A stretch of DNA of 64,000 nucleotides. Source: CAVPEW01 sp963703565. GTDB lineage: Bacteria > Actinomycetota > Acidimicrobiia > Acidimicrobiales > VFJN01. The notes beneath the pieces are model-generated. The model made no database searches. It saw only the letters and a list, made by a program, of their open reading frames with translations, and had not been told where the DNA came from. Position 1 is the first letter of the stretch; the number at the start of each line of letters is the position of its first letter. Made by a program: the position numbers and the translations under genes. Location: contig CAVPEW010000068.1 of assembly GCA_963703565.1 (NCBI GenBank), positions 62,001 through 126,000 on the forward strand. The letters run 5' to 3'. This document shows positions 8,213 through 16,104 of this stretch, one piece after another.

Positions 8213-8724
8213 GCCGCCCTCGGGCCCGACTCGAACGCCTCGACGCCCACCACGATCTCGCGGCCTTCGATTCCGGCAACAAGGAACTCGACGGTTGGCT
8301 CCAGCGTCATGCGCTCCCTGCGCAGCAGATGGACTCGGCTCGGACGTTCCTGCTGACGCGCAACGACCGGATCGTCGGCTACGTCAGCCTCACCATGGGC
8401 TCGGTTCTTCGCCAGGACGCGCCAGCCAAGCTCGTCCGTGGTCTGCCCAACTACCCGGTCGGCATGGTGCTGCTCGCTCGGCTGGCGGTCGACCGCCGCC
8501 AGCAAGGCAACGGCATGGGTGCGCTCCTGCTCGCGGAAGCGCTGCGCAAGGCGATCGCGGCCGGCGAAGCCGCGGCCGCTCGCCTGGCCGTGGTCGACGC
8601 CATCGACGACGCGGCCGTGCGCTTCTACGAACGGTTCGGATTCATCGCTGCACCAGAACACCCGCGCCGTCTCTACCGGCGCATGAAGGACGTCCGCGCC
8701 AGCCTCGAGCGCGACCCCGACTGA
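8209..8724 (+). CDS. TacT-type GNAT toxin (tRNA acetyltransferase)
   Basis: The 171-residue protein is a GNAT acetyltransferase of the TacT/AtaT toxin class, enzymes that block translation by acetylating charged tRNA. Visible are the N-terminal block DSGNKELDGWLQRHAL, RTFLL, the acetyl-CoA loop LLARLAVDRRQQGNGMGALLL (about residues 88-108, Q/R-x-x-G-x-G/A) and FYERFGF with the catalytic-type Tyr. GTG 8209 overlaps the antitoxin stop (GTGA), giving translational coupling. In this position the pair probably stabilises the island. The tRNA target cannot be told from sequence. Confidence 0.87.
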   Translation: MSRPRARLERLDAHHDLAAFDSGNKELDGWLQRHALPAQQMDSARTFLLTRNDRIVGYVSLTMGSVLRQDAPAKLVRGLPNYPVGMVLLARLAVDRRQQGNGMGALLLAEALRKAIAAGEAAAARLAVVDAIDDAAVRFYERFGFIAAPEHPRRLYRRMKDVRASLERDPD

Positions 8725-9095
8725 CAAGCGAGCGCATTTCAACTGCGCGTTCGGGCCGGCGCGTTCTGCCGACAGGGATGCCGCCCACTCCTACCGATTC
8801 GGCGCGCACAGACATCGGACCGGCCGGGTCCACGCTCGCGGGAGTTGCTACGCCCGGAACGGCACATTCGTGACACGCATCAGGCTGGAGTCGGGAGCGA
8901 TGGGTGGTACTCGCGGCGCCTCGGACCTACTGGATACCGCCGGTTCGGTGCGGTGCTCCGGTGACGAGACCGGCCGGTCTGGGCACCGATAGGTGCAGCG
9001 ACAATGCGACCCGGGCGGGGGTCGGGCTCGTGCTCAGGTCCGGTTCAAGTGAGGGCCAGACCCAGGTGCTGGTAGCAGCTCCGCTGCGCGGCCGA
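8725..9095. other. Intergenic region, nothing recognised
   Basis: About 370 bases between the convergent toxin gene and the last CBASS gene. No gene, tRNA or clear hairpin terminator is seen. Short frames here have no start signal or recognisable content. Confidence 0.5.
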
Positions 9096-10476
9096 TCAGT
9101 GTGAGAAGAGGATGTGGACCGGAACGTGAGCTGCGGCGACGCAAACGCCGTCCTTGACGATGTAGCACTCGACGTAGTGCGGGCCCTTGAACGCGGTCGG
9201 CTCGACGTGCTGGTCGCCGCCCACGAAGATGCTGCCGCGTTCGCAATTCCGCCGCTTCGCCTCGAATCCGCGATTGCGGACCTTCCAGCGCACCTCGTAC
9301 GGCTTCGGCACGTCCGTGGCGACGATCTTGAACGTCACCTTGCGCCCGGGCGGCACACGGTTCCCGCGAGCTCGCAGTGCGGCGCGACGCCGCCGGCGGT
9401 TGTACAACTCGGGCTCGCTCACCTCCGCGTCGACGTAAACCCAGTGGCGCAGGTCCAGCGGGAAAAGGTCGTCGATGAACTGCTCGCCCGGAGGCTCGCG
9501 GGTCGCGGGCGATGTACCCGCTCGTGGAGATGCTCTTGACCGCCGGCATCGCTGCCGACGCCGTCGTAGCCTTGGGTGCCTCGAACTGCGGCCCGAAGAT
9601 CTCCTGCCAGGCGGCGAGGCTCTCCGCCACGCCTACGGTGAAGTAGGCGGCTTCGATCTCGGCGACGAGGTCGTGGATGTCGTCCCGGAACGCCTCGTAC
9701 TGCTTGTCGGTCCAGCGGTGGTCGAACGTCGTGTTCGGGCAGCTCGGGTCGCCGATGCTTGCCTGCGTCTTCATCGGCCGTGCCTGCAGCCACTCGTCGA
9801 GGTCCTTGACGACGTGCAACAGGGTCGTGGGGACGTCGGCGTAGTAGGAGGCGTCGTTGTCCTTGCGCCACTGCTCGACGCGCTCGCCGACGACGGTGGT
9901 GAGCAGGATGCTCTTGATAGCGAACGCGCCACGGTGGTCGCGCAGGTACTTCAGGAGCCGGATGACCTTGCGCAGGTCGCCGCCGGTGATGCCGTCCTTC
10001 TCCTGGAGCCAGGCCGTGAAGCCGATCGGGTTCGTCTCCTCGAACTCGTCAGTCGTGCGGTTGACGATGACCTCGGTGCCGTCCGCCTGGACGACATACG
10101 GGACGATGTCCACGTGGCAATCGTTCGCGTAGGTCACGCGGACGCAGCGGTTCTTCCTCGTCGTCTTCGAGCCGTAGACGCCGTGGTCGCTGAGCACCTC
10201 CCAGACGACGTCGTTGTACTTGCTGGGCCGCCAACTCGCGACCTCGTCGAGCTGAAGCAGGAAGTCGGCGTCGAACTCGAGACCCTCGGCCGGCTGGATG
10301 ATGGTCTCGTGCGCCCATGAGCCCTGCGGGATCGCGTCGAGCACGGTCGTGTCGCGCACGCCGCCCTTCACAACTTCGGTGAGCGTCGGCACCCGCTCGT
10401 CGAGGTCCTCGAGCTTCGACGGCTTCAGGTTGACTGTGTCGGTCAGGAACGTCTTGAAGTAGTCGATGAGCTTCAT
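9096..10476 (-). CDS. Second CD-NTase with C-terminal AGS-C domain (frame break near 9509)
   Basis: This is a CBASS-type nucleotidyltransferase of about 460 residues. The catalytic core shows QGSWAHETII (GS at 52-53), the first metal pair in FDADF (Asp69, Asp71) and the third Asp in HVDIVPY (Asp123). Residues from about 355 match the AGS-C domain found at the end of such enzymes (WKVRNRGFEAKRR, HVEPTAFKGPHYVECYIV). The frame breaks near 9509 after SGYIARDPR: the family sequence EPPGEQFIDDLFPLDLRHWV continues in the next frame. Restoring CGCGCGAG for CGCGAG repairs it. ATG 10476 has GAGG eight bases upstream. It is the last gene of the operon, 22 bases after the E2 gene. A second CD-NTase in one CBASS operon is unusual. 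Confidence 0.82.
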
Positions 10477-10498
10477 CAGCGGACCTCGCGCCGTTGGT

Positions 10499-10924
10499 TC
10501 ACGCCGCCCGCCGGTCGCGGTCGGGCGGCGCGTAGACGTGGCCGCCACCGGACCACCCGTCCGTGGCGAGCCAGAGCTCGTAGTGGAGGAGCCACTCGGC
10601 GATCCAGGGGATCACGGTCGTGGCAAGGGGCATGGATCGCTTCCACTCGCCCGGCGTGTACAGGCACAGCTCGTTGCCGCTGTAGACGTGCGGGAGACGG
10701 CTCTGGTGACCCGGGTCGAGCTTCGGGTCGAGGACGTGCACCCGCGGGTAGCTGCCGTCGTAGCGGAGACGCACGGTGTAGACCGGGCTGACCGGGGTCG
10801 GCTGCAACTTCCCGATCCACACGAGCTGGCCGCGCATGAGCTTCGGCGCCGGCACAGGCCACAGCGCCCGGATGCCCATCGCCTGCTGGACGATGCTGAG
10901 CGGCGCCGGCCCCTTCCTACTCAC
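10499..10924 (-). CDS. cap2: CBASS E2-like conjugating protein (type II short, Cap2-like)
   Basis: The 141-residue protein fits the bacterial E2-only family of short type II CBASS systems, which use a Cys to link a CD-NTase to a target and so prime signalling. It shows the E2 pattern SYPRVHVLDPKL, LPHVYSGNELCLYTPGEW (candidate catalytic Cys87 with His79 upstream), then IAEWLLHYELWLATDGWSGGGHVY, the conserved WL..YE.W..TG.W..G ending of this family. No E1 or JAB protein is nearby. GTG 10924 overlaps the end of the upstream CD-NTase by eight bases, so the two are translated together. The E2 assignment rests on pattern recognition. Confidence 0.72.
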   Translation of the reverse strand: MSRKGPAPLSIVQQAMGIRALWPVPAPKLMRGQLVWIGKLQPTPVSPVYTVRLRYDGSYPRVHVLDPKLDPGHQSRLPHVYSGNELCLYTPGEWKRSMPLATTVIPWIAEWLLHYELWLATDGWSGGGHVYAPPDRDRRAA

Positions 10925-12065
10925 CGTGGAACGTGTGCTCCTTCACCACCGTCAGCCCGGCGCCGGTGGTGAGCGCGCCGCTGCTCGACACGTTGAGGCG
11001 GCTCGAGGTGCGCGCCGCGTTCTGCGCCTCGGCGTACTGCTTCGCCGCCTTCTGCACCGGCGACATGCCGAAGCTCGCGCCGAGGCGGTGGACGAGCTCG
11101 TTCACGCCCGTCTTGGTCTCGATGGCGTGGTCGAGCGAGCGCTGGAACGCGTCGAGCCAGCCGTAGAACTCCTGAACGAGCACGGGGTCCTTGCCCCAGC
11201 GGTCGGCGAAGTTCTCGGGCCGGTCCGGCGGCTGCACGGGATTCAGCACGACGTAGTCGCGCCCGTCGCGCTCGATGTAGAGGTCCATGTCGGCGGCGAT
11301 GCCCATGACGGCCTCGAACAGGTTGAGCTCGCCGCCGTACGCGTGGCCGGCGAGCGTCGTGAGCAGGACCGACGGCGGACGGCTCGCCAGGTCGTTGGCG
11401 AAGTAGATGTTGCGGTGCGCCTTCATCGCCTGGACGGCCTGCTGGAGCGTGGTCTTCACATGCCACTCGGGCACGTCCTCGACGTTGACCTGCAGGCTCT
11501 TGGCCAACGCGTGGCGCAGCTCCAACGTCTGGCGGGACTGGCCGTTAAACCACCGGGCGAACTCGATCGGGTTCGACCAGAGCCACCGGGTGTACGTGCG
11601 GTCGGTGAGCTGGATGCCCGTCGGCGGGGCGAGCGGGTCGGGGATCGCCGGCAGCACGTCCATGTGGAACGGCTGCTCGAACGTGAGCGTCCAGCAGCGC
11701 TTCCCGGGCTCACAGGCGGTTGGCGCCTTGTCGTCGCCCGACTTCGCCTTCACGTAGGCCTTCAGGGCGTCGCCGACGCAGTTGCGCAGGTCAGCCTGCG
11801 TCGTCTCCTCCTTGGCGATGTTGCACTGGACCACGGCGTCGATGTCGTACTCGTCGCTCTCCGACGGGCGCACGACGGTGCCGAGCCGCATCGAGCCCTG
11901 GGCGTACACGTCCCAGTGGTCGTCGCTGTCGAGGTGGTCGCCGAGCCACAGGCCGACGTCGTCATAGGTGGCCTCGGCGGCGGCCTGCATCTCGGCCGGG
12001 ATGTCGAGCAGCCGGAGGGTGCCCGAGAGGATGTCGCCGACGAGGCGGCTGGCGGAGTCAGCCAT
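10917..12065 (-). CDS. CBASS CD-NTase (cGAS/DncV-like nucleotidyltransferase)
   Basis: The 382-residue enzyme should make a cyclic oligonucleotide alarm signal on phage infection. The catalytic core is complete: QGSMRLGTVVRP (GS at 57-58), the metal pair YDIDAVV (Asp74, Asp76) and the third Asp in FHMDVLP (Asp136). The C-terminal half is helical and ends in a flexible tail (TSSRLNVSSSGALTTGAG) that could be the site joined by the E2 protein. ATG 12065 overlaps the patatin stop as TGATG, seen once the patatin frame is repaired. The product nucleotide and clade are not predictable by eye, but a patatin partner often goes with cGAMP-type signals. Confidence 0.88.
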   Translation of the reverse strand: MADSASRLVGDILSGTLRLLDIPAEMQAAAEATYDDVGLWLGDHLDSDDHWDVYAQGSMRLGTVVRPSESDEYDIDAVVQCNIAKEETTQADLRNCVGDALKAYVKAKSGDDKAPTACEPGKRCWTLTFEQPFHMDVLPAIPDPLAPPTGIQLTDRTYTRWLWSNPIEFARWFNGQSRQTLELRHALAKSLQVNVEDVPEWHVKTTLQQAVQAMKAHRNIYFANDLASRPPSVLLTTLAGHAYGGELNLFEAVMGIAADMDLYIERDGRDYVVLNPVQPPDRPENFADRWGKDPVLVQEFYGWLDAFQRSLDHAIETKTGVNELVHRLGASFGMSPVQKAAKQYAEAQNAARTSSRLNVSSSGALTTGAGLTVVKEHTFHGE

Positions 12066-13035
12066 CACTGGCCTCCTTGGTGGTGCGGGGTGTAGGGCGC
12101 CGCGATCTGGCGGGTGAACCGCTCCACCGCCGGCGATGCGGTGCGGGCGACGTCTTCGGCGAGGCCGCGGATGCGCGCCTCGTTGATGCGGTCGAGCTCG
12201 AACAGGCCGGCCGGCACGGGCGAGTCGATCCGCGTGATGTTCTCGGGACCAATGAGGTGCTCGGCGGCGTGGAAGCTGCCGATTGCTTGGCCGCGCAGGA
12301 GGACGGGCTCGCGGGCCGCGCCCACTGGAGCAGCCCGCCGCGGTTGAGCTTGTCGCCGAGGTCGACGCACTCGTCGGTGGTGCCCATCGACAGCACGCGC
12401 ATCGCGTCGAGCGGCGCACCGAGCATGCTCTTTGCCTCGGCCACGGCGACGAGCGTCGGGTTGTTTGCCCACACGCCGCCGTCGATGAGGCGGTTGTTGC
12501 CGAGCCGGAACACCGGAAGGAACAGCGGGGCGGCGGCGGTCGCCATGGCGACGTCGACCATCCGCTCCTTGTGATCCCGGCGCAGGCGGGGGTGGTGCGG
12601 CGTCTTGAAGACGTAGACGTCGTTGCTGTCGAGGCTGTACGACGGGATGACGAGCCGCTTCGTGCTCGAGCCGAGCAGCCGGTCGCCGAGTACCTCCTCC
12701 AGCGCGGCGCGCAGCCGCACGGCACCGTGCTTCGAGCGCCACAACCGGCCGATACGTCGGCCAGCGCCGAAGATCGTCGGGCCCTTCGACGTGTAGAAGT
12801 CAACGATCTCGGCGGGCCGCAGACCGGCGCCGAGCGCGAGGGCAATGAGCCCACCGGTCGAGGTGCCGGCGATGAGGTCGAAGTGGTCGGCCATAGAGCA
12901 ACCGAGGTCATCCTCGAGCGCTGCCAGGACCGCAGCCGGAAAGAGGCCCTTCAGACCGCCGCCATCAAGGGAGAGAATCTGGAAGGGCGCTGCGGCGGTC
13001 CAGGTATCGGTCGACGGCCTGCTGACGTCGTTCAT
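12065..13035 (-). CDS. capV: CBASS patatin-like phospholipase effector (frame break near 12310)
   Basis: The effector is a patatin-like phospholipase that, when bound by the cyclic nucleotide, degrades membrane lipid and kills the infected cell. It shows the oxyanion motif LDGGGLKG (about 23-30), the nucleophile elbow GTSTGG (Ser59) and the catalytic Asp in DGGVWANNP (Asp185). After GGLLQWARP the frame breaks near 12310; the family sequence resumes as EPVLLRGQAIGSFHAAEHLIG and ends at a TGA overlapping the CD-NTase ATG. The site is again a CGCGAG stretch, but the change needed is one base missing or two extra (four missing would also fit). It is the first gene of the operon. No good ribosome site is seen at ATG 13035. 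Confidence 0.88.
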
Positions 13036-13327
13036 GCCGAACCGCGACCGTGAGCTTCATGGTTCGATCCAGGACGAGACGCGAACCTCCGGGTGAGAGT
13101 GCTGCTCGCGCTGGGCGGTCGCCGATCCACAGCGGCTGCGGCGCGATCCAGCCGGTCCGCACGGACCACATCAAGCTGCGGGCAAGCTCCGGTCCTCCTG
13201 GACCTCCTCGACCAGACGTGGGTCCACGGCAGCTGCGTTCGTACGCCCGGGGATTCGATCCGCATGATTTCAACTGCCATCGCTCGAGCCTCTTCGGGGG
13301 TCGGTCTAGGGCCCTCCGCCATCAGGG

Positions 13328-13345
13328 TAGCACGTACACGTACTA
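13328..13345. promoter_or_regulatory. Near-palindromic operator TAGCACGTACACGTACTA
   Basis: Seven of nine base pairs match in this 18-bp inverted repeat, which also contains two adjacent ACGTAC units. It overlaps the -10 element of the XRE-HIRAN gene, so a bound protein would block that promoter. The XRE protein itself is the likely ligand. Confidence 0.5.
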
Positions 13346-13349
13346 TTCT
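13344..13349 (+). promoter_or_regulatory. -10 element of leaderless XRE-HIRAN promoter
   Basis: TATTCT is followed by six bases and then GTG 13356. The spacing matches the other leaderless starts in this window and selects this GTG over the GTG at 13377. Confidence 0.5.
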
Positions 13350-13355
13350 GTCAGT

Positions 13356-14351
13356 GTGCTTTCCGGCGATGGTGCAGTGACCGAGTTGCCCAATAGCCCA
13401 GAACGGCTTGCGCTCGCTGACGTTCGGAAGCGGATCGGGCGCTCGCAGGCTGAGGTTGCGCACTTGATGCGCACGACGCAGTCAGGGGTATCGCGGATCG
13501 AGCGGCAGGACGACGTTCGCGTGTCGACGCTCGCGGAGTACGCCACCGCGCTCGGTGGGCGACTCCGCCTGACCATCGAGTGCGCCGAGAGTTCCTTTGA
13601 ACTGGCGGTCGGGGGCGTCAATGATCGCTTGGAGGAGGAAGCGCGCTCCTTCCGCGTGATCTGGCAGGACTTCGAGAGCAGAGCGCTCGTCCATGTCGGC
13701 TGGCTGGAGTACACCGGGTCTGGCTTCGAGTTCAGCTACACGGACGAGGCTCGTCGGCATGAGCGCTTCGCTCCGTTCCCCGCGTTCCCGAAGCTCGACG
13801 AGGTGTATCGATCTGCGGACCTCTTCCCGTACTTCGCTGTCCGGTTGATCAGCGCTGCCGACCCGAACTACGAGGCAGTGTTGGACGCGATTGGACTCAC
13901 AGGTCAAGGCGCCACGCCAGCTGAGCTCCTGGCCCTTGCTCCCGATTCGCAGCACGACACGATTCAGGTAGTGCCCGAGCCGTACGAGGCACCCGACGGA
14001 ACCCTCGAGCGGACGCTTCTGGTCTCTGGATTCCGATACGCCGATGACCTCACCGACGGCGCGGCGAGCCACGTCATCGCACAACTCAAGCCCGACGCCC
14101 GACTGGAGTTGGTGCCGGAACCGACCAACCCTCACAACCCCCGGGCGATCCAGATTGTGTCCCGAGGTACACAGCTCGGCTGGCTGCCCGACTACATCGT
14201 CGACGAGGTGCACGGCTACCTCGCGACAGGACGGCGCGTCGAAGTCGTCGTCGAACGAGCCAACGGACCGCAGACACCGTCTCACGTACGACTTCAGTGC
14301 CGGCTAATCGTCGGTCCCCCTGTCAACCCGCACAGATCGGATGCCACGTAG
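13356..14351 (+). CDS. XRE helix-turn-helix protein with HIRAN domain
   Basis: The 331-residue protein starts with an XRE helix-turn-helix (ADVRKRIGRSQAEVAHLM, TQSGVSRIERQ, about residues 20-65) and ends with a HIRAN domain (LVPEPTNPHNPRAIQI, then GTQLGWLPDYIVDEV, about 245-290), a fold that binds DNA ends or damaged DNA in eukaryotic helicases and occurs in bacterial accessory genes. The middle (SYTDEARRHERFAPFPAFPK, then SADLFPYFAVRLI) recalls the N-terminal part of HipA-like proteins. It is divergent from the CBASS operon inside the same island and probably regulates itself and perhaps CBASS. A separate defence role cannot be excluded. Confidence 0.78.
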   Translation: MLSGDGAVTELPNSPERLALADVRKRIGRSQAEVAHLMRTTQSGVSRIERQDDVRVSTLAEYATALGGRLRLTIECAESSFELAVGGVNDRLEEEARSFRVIWQDFESRALVHVGWLEYTGSGFEFSYTDEARRHERFAPFPAFPKLDEVYRSADLFPYFAVRLISAADPNYEAVLDAIGLTGQGATPAELLALAPDSQHDTIQVVPEPYEAPDGTLERTLLVSGFRYADDLTDGAASHVIAQLKPDARLELVPEPTNPHNPRAIQIVSRGTQLGWLPDYIVDEVHGYLATGRRVEVVVERANGPQTPSHVRLQCRLIVGPPVNPHRSDAT

Positions 14352-14749
14352 CCGCGTACCGGACCGCGCCTCTCGCGGCGCCTCGCGGCGCGTGGCCGTG
14401 CGATCAACTGCCACCTATTGCTCAGCCGGAGCCGGCGTCGGGACCGCCCTCAAACGCCGGGTCCGGGATCGGTCCCGACAGGCGCGCGCCCCGAGACGCT
14501 GTCTCCCGCGAGCGCGTCAGATCGACGTCGTTGTCGACGTCCGCGGCATAGAACGCTCGTAACGATCGCGCGACGCCGACCAGGGCGGTGATAGCTCAGG
14601 GCGTATGCGCGCGGAGTGCCTCCAGATCCAACATCCATCCAACATCTGCCGCCGATTGAGGCCGTCCGCCGCCGTCCGCACCGTCGGCCGCGACTCTCCG
14701 ACCAGCCACTTCCGTCCACACGGGTCCGCCGGGGTACGCCGTTCGACGA
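14352..14749. other. Non-coding right end of the island
   Basis: About 400 bases between the XRE-HIRAN gene and attR. No gene is supported. Open frames on the minus strand here read antisense across the tRNA repeat and are artefacts. Confidence 0.55.
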
Positions 14750-14792
14750 TTCCCAAGCTGAGAACGCGGGTTCGATTCCCGTCACCCGCTCC
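14750..14792 (+). repeat. attR: 43-bp copy of tRNA-Gly 3' half
   Basis: Identical to 6434-6476. It lacks the 5' half of the tRNA and so is not a functional tRNA gene. It marks the right boundary of the 8.3-kb island. The bases after it (aaagcccaggccagg) weakly resemble those after attL (aaagtccctggtcag). Confidence 0.92.
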
Positions 14793-14975
14793 ACGCGAAA
14801 GCCCAGGCCAGGGCGCTGATTGGCCGCACTCCAACTCAGCGCCCGGCCTGGCTTGGCTTCCCCCAGAACCGTGGAGGGTTGCCGATTGCTGATGAAGCCT
14901 CGCAGTCGCGCGCACCAGCTCGGCCCGCTCCCGTTCCGGGGCGGCGTAGGGCCTCGCCGCGTCGATCGCGCGGGA

Positions 14976-15425
14976 TCACGAATCATCGAAGATGATGGTC
15001 CTCCAACTGACGCCAGCGGCATCGAGCACCGCTGGGAGCACGCCGGCTGACGCAGCTGGTGAAAGGCGAACCTCTGCGCCGAGGACTACAGCGCTCGCAG
15101 CGGCCTCAAGATTCAGCAGGTTCAGTTGCGGCTGCGTCCTCGACAGTTCGGCCATGACCGGAACCGTCTGTCTCGCGTTTGGCAGGCCAATGTCATCGCG
15201 GAGTTCGAGCAGGCTGAGGATCGCACGTTCTTGCTGGTCTGCCTCGAGCTGTTGGAAGGGCCCGGAGAGACGACCGCCCGCGCCCGCCACCGCGGCACGA
15301 CACGCTCGGTAGTACCAGTACGAGGTTGTGTATACGTCTGGCCGACGCCGACCCCAGGCAAGGCCGACGAGCAACTCCTCGATCAGCAGCCGGTCGTCGA
15401 TCAGCACGACCGCGGCGGCCGGCAC
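14976..15425 (-). CDS. Putative PIN-like toxin paired with AbrB antitoxin
   Basis: The 149-residue protein starts with a beta-strand ending in an acidic pair (VVLIDDRLL), has a central helical part with WYYRACRAA, and ends with LNLEAAASAVVLGAEVRLS and a final strand, a layout resembling PIN nucleases, toxins that cut RNA. The acidic residues are fewer than in typical PIN proteins, so the family call is tentative. GTG 15425 lies five bases after the stop of the AbrB-type gene, the usual antitoxin-toxin order. It sits in the decayed segment between attR and a third tRNA-like repeat. Confidence 0.5.
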   Translation of the reverse strand: MPAAAVVLIDDRLLIEELLVGLAWGRRRPDVYTTSYWYYRACRAAVAGAGGRLSGPFQQLEADQQERAILSLLELRDDIGLPNARQTVPVMAELSRTQPQLNLLNLEAAASAVVLGAEVRLSPAASAGVLPAVLDAAGVSWRTIIFDDS

Positions 15426-15430
15426 AGCGA

Positions 15431-15670
15431 CTACTGATCGACCAGGTCAGGATCGAAGATGGACGCGAGGCCCTGGTCGTAGTGATCCCGCAGCACGCGG
15501 CGAAGCTCACTCCGCGCCGCGGAGACGCCGCCGGGCACGATGAGCGCCGCATCGCCTAGGTCGACAAATCCGACCTCGCCCCCGCTCTCGATCCCCCAGC
15601 GGTGACGCAGCTCCGCTGGAAGACTCGTCTGCCCACGGTGGGACACCTTCGCGTTGCTAGTGGCGGTCAC
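15431..15670 (-). CDS. AbrB/MazE-type swapped-hairpin antitoxin
   Basis: The 79-residue protein carries a SpoVT/AbrB DNA-binding domain (AKVSHRGQTSLPAELRHRWG, then GGEVGFVDLGDAALIVPGG, residues 7-48) and a short helical tail that would bind the toxin. GTG 15670 is chosen because TACAAT stands exactly six bases upstream, a leaderless promoter. As first gene of the pair it should repress the operon and neutralise the next product. Confidence 0.8.
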   Translation of the reverse strand: MTATSNAKVSHRGQTSLPAELRHRWGIESGGEVGFVDLGDAALIVPGGVSAARSELRRVLRDHYDQGLASIFDPDLVDQ

Positions 15671-15676
15671 GCCTGC

Positions 15677-15682
15677 ATTGTA
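15677..15682 (-). promoter_or_regulatory. -10 element of leaderless AbrB promoter
   Basis: On the minus strand TACAAT is followed by six bases and GTG 15670, the same geometry as the other leaderless starts reported here. Confidence 0.55.
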
Positions 15683-15724
15683 GGCCGTCCAGTGTTACAA
15701 GGCGCAACGAGCGAGCGACCGACC

Positions 15725-16070
15725 ATGGACAAGGCTGAGATCCTCGAGGCGATCGAGCGGTTCGCCGAAGAAGACGGCGGCGTTGCGGTCGGCAAGGCCC
15801 GCTTCGAGAAGCTCACAGGTATCAGCGAAGCGCAATGGGGCCGGCCGCCACTGGGTCAGGACCCGGTGTGCCTCATGAAGTCAGGCGCCTTCTTCAAGAT
15901 CGGCCGGAGCAACGCTGCGGGAGGACGCGCCTACGAGTTGGCGATCCAACTGCCCGAGAAGTTGGAGGTCGTTCACGTCATCGAGACGCACGATGCCGTT
16001 GGCATCGTGCGCGCAGCGGTCCTGACCAGCACGTTCATCCGCAGCCGTCCGCTCAGATCCGGGCGTAATC
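15725..16070 (+). pseudogene. Truncated GIY-YIG nuclease remnant
   Basis: The N-terminus (ILEAIERFAEEDGGVAVGKA, then FEKLTGISEAQWGR) matches the repeat found in front of HNH and GIY-YIG nucleases. It jumps directly to VCLMKSGAFFKIGRSN and YELAIQLPEKLEVVHVIETH, the start of a T5orf172-type GIY-YIG domain, so a middle part appears lost. After DAVGI the family sequence stops and the frame enters the degenerate tRNA-like repeat. The gene is therefore an internally deleted and 3'-truncated relic. ATG 15725 fits the family start. Confidence 0.65.
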
Positions 16071-16104
16071 GCTTCCCAAGCTGCGAACGCGGATTCGCTT
16101 CCCG
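16071..16104 (+). repeat. Degenerate third att copy (tRNA-Gly 3' half relic)
   Basis: Over 34 bases this matches the tRNA-Gly 3' half (from GCTTCCCAAG) with three substitutions, then loses about six bases of the acceptor strand. The following aagtggctggtcagcgccg resembles aagtccctggtcagcaccg after attL. It looks like the scar of an older integration next to the present island. Confidence 0.7.

Larger units (their letters stand above)
13036..13355. other. Divergent control region between CBASS operon and XRE-HIRAN gene
   Basis: This 320-bp stretch separates the minus-strand CBASS operon from the plus-strand regulator-like gene. The right end holds the palindromic operator and -10 element listed separately. 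A minus-strand open frame beginning with MAEGPRPTPEEARAMAVEIM at about 13319 has no recognisable family or ribosome site and is left out. The CBASS promoter itself could not be placed. Confidence 0.45.

Noticed and set aside
13032..13463. Minus-strand 143-residue frame overlapping the XRE-HIRAN start
   Set aside because: It has no ribosome site or family features and runs through the operator and patatin start.
14750..14792. Second tRNA-Gly gene
   Set aside because: Only the 3' half is present; the bases before 14750 do not form the acceptor or D arm.
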